The notes under the pieces are model-generated. The model made no database searches. It was given only the letters and a program-made list of their open reading frames with translations, and had not been told where the DNA came from. Made by a program: the position numbers and the translations under genes. 28,656 nucleotides of DNA from Pseudomonadota bacterium (GTDB taxonomy: Bacteria > Desulfobacterota > Desulfobacteria > Desulfobacterales > Desulfobacteraceae): contig JAHIVS010000660.1 of the NCBI GenBank assembly GCA_018816605.1, positions 1 through 28,656 on the forward strand, given 5' to 3'. This document shows positions 1 through 7,012 of the stretch, piece by piece; position 1 is the stretch's first letter, and the number at the start of each line of letters is the position of its first letter.

Positions 1-265
1 CTCCACGGCAGTCCAGTACGCTAACAACTGAGCCACCACAATACACACAATAGGGTAATAAACTTCCCCCACGGTGGGTATCGGTATCCAGTAATCAAAT
101 ACATCATCGCACTTATCCGATATCCCTATCACCACCCCCTTCCGCGCTTTCACCTCTCTTAAGTTCAGCAGCATACCCTGATAAGTGTAATCGTTAGGGC
201 ATAACCCACACACAAGTGTCCCCTCCGATATCAGTGCCAGCGTCCCATGTTTCAACTCCCCGGCA
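1..265 (-). other. GlmS C-terminal SIS-domain-like segment in frame with the regulator
   Basis: Read on the minus strand, this stretch gives AEYYLAAGELKHGTLALI, CPNDYTYQGMLLNLREVKAR and IPTVGEVYYPIVCIVVAQLL. These match, in order and spacing, the end of glutamine-fructose-6-phosphate aminotransferase, whose E. coli version has AGELKHGPLALI, SNIEEVRARGG and VPLQLLAYHVA. GlmS makes glucosamine-6-phosphate. Only the C-terminal part of the second isomerase subdomain is present, and its usual end (NLAKSVTVE) would lie past the window edge. The join to the TPR-like part falls near AEYYLAAGE, a place where both families have similar residues. Confidence 0.6.
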
Positions 266-1668
266 GCCAGGTAGTATTCTGCAAGTTCCATGAGACAGAG
301 GCATTCCCCTTGTTCGTCCTGCTGGCTGCGAAATACTTTCAAGACTTTTTCATAGGCCCTGGCCGCCAGCTGCAGCCGGCGGCACAGCCCCAGGTATCCG
401 GCCTCAAGATATTGAAACCAGGGCTCCTCATCCATATACTGGGCCGGTATAATCGACAACAAAGATTTGACCATCTGGGGGCGGTCCTGCTTGATGATGG
501 GCCTTGCAAACCGGTTCAACAACCGGGAGGCATCCGCCATATTGCCGGCCAGAATATGGTGTTGCAGGGCTTCCTGGCCCTGATCCTCCCGCTCATATAA
601 GATGGCGGCCTCCTTATACAGGCGGTTTATTTCTTCCGGATCCAGCCGATGCTTCAGCCGGTCCTGCAAAAATTCCTGAAAAAGACGATGATAAAAAAAA
701 ATCTGCCGGTCTTCGTCCACTGAAAAGGTGAAACAATGCCCATCCTCAAGTTCGCATAAAATCGCCCGTGCGTTATTAATGGATAAAAACCTGTTGCAAA
801 ACTCAAAATGGGGCCTGGACAGGATAGCGGTTCTGAGCATGAATGCCTGTTTTTCTTCGGGCAGCGAATCAAAGACATTTTCCTTGAAATAATTGAAAAG
901 ATAGCGCTGGGAGCCGTTGAGACTTGCTATGGCATCTCCCACTTCCGGGCCGGTCTTTTTTCTCAGGGAATGGTAAAAGAGGACCAGGCCGGACACCCAT
1001 CCCCCTGTTTTGCGGTACAGCAGGTCAATATAGCCTTCCGGTAATACAATATCAAACAATTGGGAAAAAAGCAGTCTGATTTCACTGGCGGTAAACGCCA
1101 GGTCAGCCTCGACAACCTGTATAACCTGCCTTTCTGCCATCAACCGGGACAATTTAAGGGGGGCAAGAACCCGGCTGATGAGGATCAAATGGACAAAAGG
1201 CAATAACCGGTCCAATACCGATTGGAAGAATGCATTCACTTCAGGATGGCACCCCAGCACCTGGCAATCGTCCACCACCAGGAACAGATCCGAGGTTACA
1301 TGGGCTTTCATTTCAGTCAAAAAGGCCTCTCCCGCAACTGCTGAATCCATTTGAAAAAAAGCATTTTCATTGTCCTCTTGGATTCCCAACGCCTTCCAGA
1401 ACCCTGGATAATATCCCTGGATGCCCCTGACAAGACTTGTGATGAATCCCAAAAAATCTGTTTCACCCGGGTCGGGATGATACCAGACTGCCCGCAGGCC
1501 GAGGCGGACCATGGCCTGGGCCACAAGGGTTGTTTTCCCGTATCCGGGTCCTGCAACCACAAGGGTTAGCTTTTTTTGGGGAATCATGTCCAGCACCGGA
1601 TTCAGCCGGGGTCTTAGGATGGCATCGGATGTGTCGGGTACACGCATAGTTGACATCAGGTATTCCAT
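1..1668 (-). CDS. MalT/LuxR-type STAND ATPase regulator, 3' end beyond window, with GlmS-like tail
   Basis: The frame is open from the ATG at 1668 to the window edge (556 codons, no stop). The first ~465 residues fit the NTPase and helical arms of MalT-type LuxR regulators. They show a P-loop (GPGYGKTT), a Walker-B-like LFLVVDDCQ, the sensor stretch HLILISR, the motif GGWVSGLVL, and the YHRLFQEFL region that precedes TPR repeats. Such proteins bind ATP and an inducer and activate transcription through a C-terminal LuxR HTH, which is not seen here. From about position 265 downward the same frame reads AGELKHGTLAL, NLREVKARKG and IVVAQLLAYWTAVE, which is the isomerase (SIS) end of GlmS. Whether this is a true fusion or an assembly join is unresolved. 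In-frame ATGs at 1656 and 1647 are alternative starts; none has a strong Shine-Dalgarno. It is divergent from the symporter gene and may regulate it (inference). Confidence 0.75.
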   Translation of the reverse strand, partial: MEYLMSTMRVPDTSDAILRPRLNPVLDMIPQKKLTLVVAGPGYGKTTLVAQAMVRLGLRAVWYHPDPGETDFLGFITSLVRGIQGYYPGFWKALGIQEDNENAFFQMDSAVAGEAFLTEMKAHVTSDLFLVVDDCQVLGCHPEVNAFFQSVLDRLLPFVHLILISRVLAPLKLSRLMAERQVIQVVEADLAFTASEIRLLFSQLFDIVLPEGYIDLLYRKTGGWVSGLVLFYHSLRKKTGPEVGDAIASLNGSQRYLFNYFKENVFDSLPEEKQAFMLRTAILSRPHFEFCNRFLSINNARAILCELEDGHCFTFSVDEDRQIFFYHRLFQEFLQDRLKHRLDPEEINRLYKEAAILYEREDQGQEALQHHILAGNMADASRLLNRFARPIIKQDRPQMVKSLLSIIPAQYMDEEPWFQYLEAGYLGLCRRLQLAARAYEKVLKVFRSQQDEQGECLCLMELAEYYLAAGELKHGTLALISEGTLVCGLCPNDYTYQGMLLNLREVKARKGVVIGISDKCDDVFDYWIPIPTVGEVYYPIVCIVVAQLLAYWTAVE

Positions 1669-2111
1669 ACTGGTTTCTGGCGTCTTAAAAAAACAAGGGG
1701 TCTGATTCCAGGGGACCCATTGCAAGAATTTGGAACGTGCCCAGGTCGAAAAATTTAAAGAGCGCCCGGAGGAGGAGGAGCATCAAAAAGACTATATCCA
1801 GATCCCCCAGCGGGAGGCAAGGGAAAAAAATGAAAAAATTTCAAAATTTAGTCAAATCTTAAGTTTAAATTAAGTCTGATTTAGTTATCAGAGGGTATAC
1901 ACCAGACCATTTCATTCTTGCACTATTGTTTTTCTTTTTGGCAAAAAAATGTCCAAAAACAGATCTCTCAGCCGACGCTCCCTTTGTTTTTCACCCGATT
2001 GCAAGACTTACAAAAAGGAGGTGGTAAACCAATGGACACCTGACCCATGTAATACAATATCGCCAAAGCGAATCGATCAACTCAAAAAAACAGATACAGG
2101 AGGGAAAAATT
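1669..2111. other. Divergent intergenic region between regulator and symporter
   Basis: There is no convincing gene here. The region is AT-rich around 1830-1900 and holds an operator-like near-palindrome at 1858-1874 (CTTAA and TTAAG arms flanking GTTTAAA). It also contains an unusually strong Shine-Dalgarno in front of a four-codon open frame (see the entry at 2014-2052). A frame open from 1949 to 2197 overlaps the symporter start and has no family resemblance, so it is not called. Confidence 0.5.
2014..2052 (+). promoter_or_regulatory. Leader mini-ORF with strong Shine-Dalgarno before symporter
   Basis: A near-perfect ribosome site (AAAAAGGAGGTGG, ending at 2024) stands 7 bases before ATG GAC ACC TGA at 2032-2043. 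A second start-stop pair, ATG TAA, follows at 2047-2052. The symporter ATG lies 60 bases further on with its own Shine-Dalgarno (GGAGGG). This could be a translated leader that tunes symporter expression, or the surviving start of a deleted small gene. Both are inference. Confidence 0.35.
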
Positions 2112-3899
2112 ATGGAACCAAAAACCTGGGTGTTTCTATTATTGGGACTTTATATTGTCTATTGCTTCTGGTGGGGGCTGCGGGGGTTTTTCACTGAAAA
2201 AACAGCCTCAGGATACGGCATAGCGGGGCGATCCATTCCCTTTGTTGCCTTTTTAATGGCAGCCACAGCCGCCTCCTTTTCCGGGTGGACCTTTGTGGGA
2301 CATCCGGGACTGATCTGGAGTGCGGGCCTTGTATACGCCTTTGCCTCCATGTACGTGCTCACCATTCCCATTACCGGCACCTTTTTTGCCAAGCGGAACT
2401 GGCTCATGGGAAAACGATACGGGTTCATCACCCCGGGCGATATGTTCGCCTATTATTATAACAATGAAGCGGTCCGGTGGCTCACCGTTATTGCGGCATT
2501 TTTATATTCCATCTTCTATTCCGGGCTCCAGCTGATCACGGCAGCCAAATTGTTCTATTGGGTGGCAGGCATCCCCGAAACCTACGGACTTGTTTTCATT
2601 GCCTTTATTGTCTGGTTCTACGTGGTCACCGGCGGCCTCAAGGCCAGCACCTGGGTCGGGGTGCTCCAGTTCTGCCTGCTGGTTGCCGGCATCGTGTTGC
2701 TGGGATTTTATGTGCTCAAATCCGAGCTCATCGGCGGATGGTCCGGCCTCACCGCCGCCATTGCCACCCTGGACACCCAATATACCACTGTGCCGGGCCT
2801 GATTCATTTTGGTCTTGGCAGCGGCGGATGGACGGCGGTCATGATCCTGACCTATATGTTCGCCCTCATGGGCATCCAGTCGTCGCCGGCCTTCACCCTG
2901 TGGAATTTCGGCATGGCCAACCCGAAGGCCCTGGCATGGCAGCAGGTTTTCATGTCCACCTTTGTGGTGGGCATCTGCCTGTTTTTCTTCACGGCCTTCC
3001 AGGGAATGGGGGCCAGAATATTACAGATGGCCGGTGAAATTGCCCCAAAGGTGGACTCGGATGTGGTGCCAATGCTCATGGTAAAATTTTTGCCGGGACC
3101 GGTCCTGGGCATTGTTTTCCTGGGCGCCATTGCGGCCATCCATTCGACGGCAGCCCCCTATATCGGCACAGGGGGCACCATTATCCAAAGGGATTTCTGG
3201 TGGCGGTACGTGAGAAAGCAGAGCGGCTCCCACAAGGAACAGATCTGGACCAACCGGATTTTTGCCACCCTTCTTTCCGTGGCAGCCGTGGTGGTCAGCC
3301 TCACCTCCACCGATGCCATCGTCATGATCGGCGGATTTGCCACGGCCTTTGGCACCATCATGTACCTTGCGCTCATGGGGGTTCACTGGGGGTTCAAGTT
3401 TCCGAGCATCGGTGTGGTCCTGGGGCTGATCTCAGCCATTGTGGTCTGTTTTATCACCTATTACATTTATCAATACCCATTGTCCATCCACACGGCCGGC
3501 TGGGGAATCTTCACGGCCCTTGGCGTGGCCTACCTGTGCCGGGGGCTGGGGTTCAAGGATTCAGACGAGACACTCGCCCGGCAACAAGAGGTCAGGCAAT
3601 GGCTGAACAGCATAGACGGCCCCTCTGAAAACGGAAAAAAATGGCGGAGCCGCATGAAAATTCTGGTCCCGGTCTGGTTCTTTTTTGCCCTGGGACCCGG
3701 TGTTCTCATCGGCAACACCGCCTTTACCTTCTGCGGATTTCCTGCCCTCTGGGCCTGGCAGATCGTCTGGTGGATCGCGGGCATTGCGATGATGTGGGCC
3801 CTGTGCTTTAAGGCGGAAATGGCCACCACCTCGGAAGAACAGATCCGGCGGGCAGACATTGAAACAATGGATGTCACCAAGGAAGCGGATGCCGTATAA
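2112..3899 (+). CDS. Sodium:solute symporter family (SSS) transporter
   Basis: This is a 595-residue inner-membrane protein with about a dozen hydrophobic segments, as expected for the SSS (LeuT-fold) family, which couples Na+ entry to solute uptake. Family hallmarks include the TM2 stretch AATAASFSGWTFVGHPG near residue 50, the GGLKASTWVGVLQ segment near 175, and the conserved TGGTIIQRDFWWRYV cytoplasmic motif near 355. The C-terminus ends in a charged tail. The start is fixed by GGAGGG a few bases upstream. The substrate cannot be told from sequence; monocarboxylates, amino acids and other organic anions are all possible for this family. A 28-residue hydrophobic protein follows 24 bases downstream, probably in the same transcript. 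The divergent MalT-like gene is a possible regulator. Confidence 0.9.
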   Translation: MEPKTWVFLLLGLYIVYCFWWGLRGFFTEKTASGYGIAGRSIPFVAFLMAATAASFSGWTFVGHPGLIWSAGLVYAFASMYVLTIPITGTFFAKRNWLMGKRYGFITPGDMFAYYYNNEAVRWLTVIAAFLYSIFYSGLQLITAAKLFYWVAGIPETYGLVFIAFIVWFYVVTGGLKASTWVGVLQFCLLVAGIVLLGFYVLKSELIGGWSGLTAAIATLDTQYTTVPGLIHFGLGSGGWTAVMILTYMFALMGIQSSPAFTLWNFGMANPKALAWQQVFMSTFVVGICLFFFTAFQGMGARILQMAGEIAPKVDSDVVPMLMVKFLPGPVLGIVFLGAIAAIHSTAAPYIGTGGTIIQRDFWWRYVRKQSGSHKEQIWTNRIFATLLSVAAVVVSLTSTDAIVMIGGFATAFGTIMYLALMGVHWGFKFPSIGVVLGLISAIVVCFITYYIYQYPLSIHTAGWGIFTALGVAYLCRGLGFKDSDETLARQQEVRQWLNSIDGPSENGKKWRSRMKILVPVWFFFALGPGVLIGNTAFTFCGFPALWAWQIVWWIAGIAMMWALCFKAEMATTSEEQIRRADIETMDVTKEADAV

Positions 3900-3923
3900 T
3901 TCATTATTTTAAGGAGAAAAATC

Positions 3924-4010
3924 ATGGCGCTGGAAGATAAATACCTGATGGGAACATTACTATTCTGCATCCTGTTCACAGCCTCTTTTGGCTGGGGATG
4001 GTGGGGATAA
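3924..4010 (+). CDS. 28-residue hydrophobic microprotein, possible symporter accessory subunit
   Basis: ATG at 3924 follows a strong AAGGAG site at 3911-3916. The frame encodes MALEDKYLMGTLLFCILFTA and then SFGWGWWG before TAA. It is a single membrane span with a charged N-terminus and an aromatic, glycine-rich end. It starts 24 bases after the symporter stop, so co-transcription is likely. Several SSS transporters are known to have small membrane partners encoded next door, so an accessory role is a reasonable inference. No specific family was recognised. The good ribosome site and clean hydrophobic pattern argue that it is real despite its size. Confidence 0.65.
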   Translation: MALEDKYLMGTLLFCILFTASFGWGWWG

Positions 4011-4041
4011 TTGAGTTGATCGGACAATCTTGGTATCCCCG

Positions 4042-4072
4042 GGGCCCTGGGCGTTCCTCCACACCAGGGCCC
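4042..4072 (+). terminator. Hairpin between convergent genes, probable terminator
   Basis: GGGCCCTGG (4042-4050) and CCAGGGCCC (4064-4072) form a perfect 9-bp stem with a 13-base loop. It is followed by only three T residues. It sits between the microprotein stop and the end of the convergent hydrolase, so it may stop transcription from either side. The weak U tract keeps confidence moderate. Confidence 0.5.
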
Positions 4073-4073
4073 T

Positions 4074-4855
4074 TTACCCGTTCCGGCTAATTTTATTTGC
4101 CAGGACAAAATCACGGATTGCCCCATTCACGGCATGGGGATTTTCCATGGGGGAAAAGTGACCCGCATCTTCAATGTTCTGCCGCCTGGCGTTCTTGATG
4201 TTTTTTTCTAAAAAATTCCGTACTTGGGGGGTGTTATGATGTCATCATCGGCCGTCAATATCAAAACAGGCACCTTGATGGCACCAAGATCCCGGGACAC
4301 ATCAAAGGTATCACATGCACAGAAATCTTTCCATACGACCGGGGGGTGGCATTGGGAACAGGCGGCAATTTGAGGACCTAATTTTTTTGCATCGCTTTTG
4401 GGTGAAATCCCAAACCCAATGGTCATGTCAACAAAATCGCTGTGGCTTTTTGCAAGGGTTTCAAAAATCAGGGGCATGACCCTAAGTTTTGCCCCGGTAT
4501 TGATCAAAATCCCTGCATGGAACCGATTTTTGTCAGTTGTCAGAATCTGCAGGACAATGGCCCCGCCCATGCTCATCCCACAAAGAACCGGATTGGGGGT
4601 ATGGATCAAATCAAGAAAGTCCGTAACAGCCCGGGCATAATCAAAGATCTTTTCCTTGCCGGGGAGGCGGCTATCCCCATGTCCGGGGAGATCAACGGCA
4701 ATGGTATTTGCAACATCCGAAAGCCCTGTCACCTGATTGTCCCGGCATGCCTTGTTTAATCCGGCACCATGGATAAAGACCAAGGTAACTTTATCCACAT
4801 CAACGGGCCAATTCCCTGAAACAAAACTGATTCCATCTGATTCCAGGCTTTGCAT
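4074..4855 (-). pseudogene. Alpha/beta hydrolase, frameshifted before the catalytic histidine
   Basis: From the ATG at 4855 the frame encodes 215 residues of an alpha/beta-hydrolase fold: VFIHGAG (oxyanion region), DLPGHGDSRLPG, the nucleophile elbow GMSMGGA, and the acid TADDDIITPP. It then stops at TAG (4208-4210). The missing end is intact one frame over: KNIKNARRQNIEDAGHFSPM, with the catalytic His, continuing to FVLANKISRNG and TAA at 4074. The shift lies in the run TTTTTTAGAAAAAAA (minus strand), where one added base would restore GNFLEKN. It is therefore either a one-base mutation or a homopolymer sequencing error. Without the fix the protein lacks its catalytic His. The gene starts 49 bases after a thioesterase that is also broken, and the two probably form one operon. 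The substrate is unknown. Confidence 0.8.
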
Positions 4856-4903
4856 AATAAAAGCTTCCCACGGCGATGTTTTAAAAAAACAGTGTCCCTT
4901 TCC

Positions 4904-5401
4904 CTATTGATTGATGCCTTTTCTTCCGATAATGGTCATCATGGTTCCCGTCATCTGGGCCACCAGTTTTTCCTTTCCTTCACTTACCGCATATGCTTCG
5001 GACTGGCAGACAGGGACGGTTCTGCCCGGTTTCAAAACCTGACCCGTGATGATGAACGTTTCGCCCTTTGCCGGCGCCAGCAAATTGACCTTGTATTCAA
5101 TGGAAAGAACAGCGGCTTCCCTTGGCATGAGCGAAAATGCTGCCTAGCCGCAGGCACTGTCCAGGGCGGTTGACAAAATTCCCGCATGCACAAATCCATG
5201 CTGTTGGGTATAGGCTTCGTCATAGGGCATGTTGAGGACAACCCGGCCGGGTGAAATTTCCTCCAGGGTGATTCCGATGGTTTTCATCGCGCTTTGACGA
5301 TCAAAATACTTCTCTACCTTTTCTCTATAATTTTCATCTTCCGGCACAAATTCAATTGGCATCACTTTATCCAAAATTATAAACTCCCGGCCCAAAGGCA
5401 T
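4904..5401 (-). pseudogene. PaaI-like hotdog thioesterase interrupted by an in-frame amber codon
   Basis: One frame runs from ATG 5401 to the stop at 4904, broken only by TAG at 5144-5146. Read through, it gives a single hotdog domain of about 165 residues with the family signature HGFVHAGILSTALDSACG, then the stop, then AAFSLMPREAAVLSIEYKVN. Relatives usually have Tyr or another hydrophobic residue at the stop position, so a TAY to TAG change is the simplest cause. PaaI-type enzymes hydrolyse acyl- or aryl-CoA esters. No frameshift is needed, which makes a homopolymer error unlikely. An internal ATG at 5128 could restart the second half, but that half lacks the catalytic loop. A double-sided terminator separates it from asd, so it needs its own promoter. 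Confidence 0.75.
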
Positions 5402-5420
5402 GGGCAGTAAGAAAGGGGTA

Positions 5421-5467
5421 AAAAAAGGCCTGCCCCCCTCTTTTACGATCAGGGACAGGCCTTTTTT
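5421..5467 (-). terminator. Strong bidirectional rho-independent terminator after asd
   Basis: AAAAAAGGCCTGCCCC (5421-5436) pairs with GGGACAGGCCTTTTTT (5452-5467), allowing one wobble. The stem is GC-rich and flanked by A and T runs on both sides, so it works as an intrinsic terminator in either direction. It lies 10 bases past the asd stop codon. Confidence 0.9.
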
Positions 5468-5476
5468 GTAAGCATA

Positions 5477-6583
5477 TTAAAGAATGATATTCAAAATACG
5501 TCTCAAGGGTTCTGCGGCCCCCCACAGGAGCTGATCCCCAACGGTAAAAGCCGTCAGGAACTCCTCCCCCAGGTTCATCTTGCGTATCCTGCCCACGGGA
5601 ACGGTCAGGGTTCCGGTCACGGCTGCCGGCGTTAACTGGCGGATGGTCTCTTCCTTGCTGTTGGGAACCACCTTTACCCAGTCATTATTGGCTGCCATCA
5701 TGGCGGTGATCTCATCCAACGGAAGATTTTTTTTCAGTTTAATGGTAAAGGCCTGGCTGTGGCAGCGCATGGAACCGATACGCACGCACTGGCCGTCAAT
5801 GGGCACGGGATTGCCGGACCGGCCCAGAATTTTGTTGGTTTCCACAAACCCCTTCCATTCCTCCCGGGTCTGGCCGTTGTCCATGGCCCGGTCGATCCAG
5901 GGAATCAGGCTGGCCCCCAGGGGAACGGCCCAGTTGTCCACGGGAAATCCCTTGGACCGGATGGTGTCCGTGACCTTTTTGTCCAGATCCAGGATGGCCG
6001 AAGCCGGGTTGTCCAGAATGCCGGCCGCCTTGTCCCCGATGCAGCGCATCTGGGCGACCAGTTCTTCCATGTTTTTGGCACCTGCACCCGAAGCTGCCTG
6101 GTAGGTCATGGTGGTAAGCCATTCTACCAGATCATTTTCAAACAATCCGCCCAGGGCCATGAGCATGAGGGAAACCGTGCAATTCCCGCCGATATAATTT
6201 TTTATCCCCCGGGCAAGGCCTTCTTCAATCACATCATTGTTGACCGGATCCAGAACAATAATGCTTTTTTCATCCATTCTCAAGGTGGAAGCGGCATCAA
6301 TCCAATAGCCCCCCCAATTATTTTCCAGAAGCTTTGGATGAACCGCCTCGGTATAGGACCCGCCCTGGCAGGTTAGGATCACATCCATTTCCATCAGGGC
6401 ATCCAGGTTGTGGGCATCGATCAGGGCAGGGGCATCAACCCCGACATCCGGTGCTTTCTGGCCGGTCTGGGACGTGGTGAAGAAAATCGGGGTAAAGTTT
6501 TTAAAATCATTTTCCGCCATCATTCTTTCCATGAGCACGGACCCCACCATTCCTCTCCAGCCGACCAATCCTACTTTTTTCAT
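5477..6583 (-). CDS. asd: Aspartate-semialdehyde dehydrogenase
   Basis: This enzyme reduces aspartyl-4-phosphate to aspartate semialdehyde with NADPH, the branch point to lysine/diaminopimelate, threonine and methionine. The 368 residues match the long, gamma-proteobacterial-type Asd in length. Visible features are the N-terminal nucleotide-binding stretch [26 protein letters not shown] near residue 71, and the active-site Cys at residue 135 in [10 protein letters not shown], the same number as in E. coli. [14 protein letters not shown] near 163 and the substrate-binding [16 protein letters not shown] near 268 follow. The Shine-Dalgarno AGGAGG is 9 bases before the ATG. The gene ends in a strong terminator. 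No other aspartate-pathway gene lies next to it. Confidence 0.96.
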   Translation of the reverse strand: MKKVGLVGWRGMVGSVLMERMMAENDFKNFTPIFFTTSQTGQKAPDVGVDAPALIDAHNLDALMEMDVILTCQGGSYTEAVHPKLLENNWGGYWIDAASTLRMDEKSIIVLDPVNNDVIEEGLARGIKNYIGGNCTVSLMLMALGGLFENDLVEWLTTMTYQAASGAGAKNMEELVAQMRCIGDKAAGILDNPASAILDLDKKVTDTIRSKGFPVDNWAVPLGASLIPWIDRAMDNGQTREEWKGFVETNKILGRSGNPVPIDGQCVRIGSMRCHSQAFTIKLKKNLPLDEITAMMAANNDWVKVVPNSKEETIRQLTPAAVTGTLTVPVGRIRKMNLGEEFLTAFTVGDQLLWGAAEPLRRILNIIL

Positions 6584-6789
6584 CTTTCTATCCTCCTGAA
6601 AAGACTGCGCTATTTTTTATAAAGTTACAGCTATACCTGTTTTTTTTCAAAGATACCAGACCTTAATCAAAAAAACAAAGCACGTTTTCAGTATAATACA
6701 TGGGGGTCCGTCGTTCCTAATTGCATTTTGCTCCTTTCTCTCCGTTTTTCTTTCCTTGAAAACCGGGGGGGGGCTTACGCCTTCCCTGC

Positions 6790-6833
6790 TGCCGGAAAAG
6801 ACCGGAACAAAAGGGTCCGTCTCTTTCCCGGCA
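6790..6833. repeat. Long imperfect inverted repeat, possible structured RNA
   Basis: TGCCGGAAAAGACCGG at 6790 and CGTCTCTTTCCCGGCA ending at 6833 are nearly reverse complements, leaving a loop of about 10 bases. Six pairs at the base are perfect (TGCCGG/CCGGCA), and the rest pair with small bulges. No T tract follows on either strand, so it is not a simple terminator. Confidence 0.4.
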
Positions 6834-6946
6834 ATATAGCAGCTTTGCTGTACCATGAAACGATTGGTTCCCCAGCCCCAAGATCTTGTGCAAACGAAAT
6901 GAAATTAAAATAGGGCCGCCCAGCATCTGCCCCTCAAATTTGGGCA

Positions 6947-6974
6947 TTGACTCAGCCAAATAAGCTGTTAAAAT
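6947..6974 (+). promoter_or_regulatory. Sigma-70-like promoter for hybrid histidine kinase
   Basis: TTGACT (6947-6952) and TAAAAT (6969-6974) are separated by 16 bases. Each matches the -35 or -10 consensus at five of six positions. Transcription would start near 6981, giving a leader of about 30 bases before the Shine-Dalgarno AGGAG at 7003-7007. Confidence 0.5.
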
Positions 6975-7012
6975 AATATAAATTTTTATCCATTATTGTG
7001 TCAGGAGATGCC

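Larger units (their letters stand above)
6584..6997. other. Divergent intergenic region with inverted repeats, no gene recognised
   Basis: These 414 bases lie between asd (-) and the hybrid kinase (+). They contain a run of nine G residues (6765-6773), a long imperfect inverted repeat (6790-6833), a short perfect one (CAGCTTTGCTG near 6840), and a sigma-70-like promoter for the kinase at 6947-6974. If the asd transcript starts far upstream, the structured part would be in its leader. No known riboswitch could be recognised by eye. Confidence 0.5.

Noticed and set aside
1949..2197. 82-codon frame overlapping the symporter start
   Set aside because: There is no ribosome site, no family resemblance, and it reads the symporter's first 86 bases in the wrong frame.
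5144..5146. Pyrrolysine insertion at the thioesterase amber codon
   Set aside because: The site normally holds Tyr or a hydrophobic residue in a protein family with no known pyrrolysine, and no pyl gene is in the window. Kept only as a check, not as a call.
5580..6376. Open frames of 174 and 205 codons on the plus strand inside asd
   Set aside because: Both are antisense shadows of a highly conserved enzyme gene, with no independent coding signs.
6941..6958. Possible sigma-54 promoter before the hybrid kinase
   Set aside because: GG and GC have the right spacing, but the flanking bases match poorly (GGGCAT, CAGCC). An overlapping sigma-70-like pair is much better.
6717..6959. 80-codon minus-strand frame in the asd-kinase gap
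   Set aside because: The product is low-complexity and not family-like, it spans the G9 run and hairpin, and it has no ribosome site.
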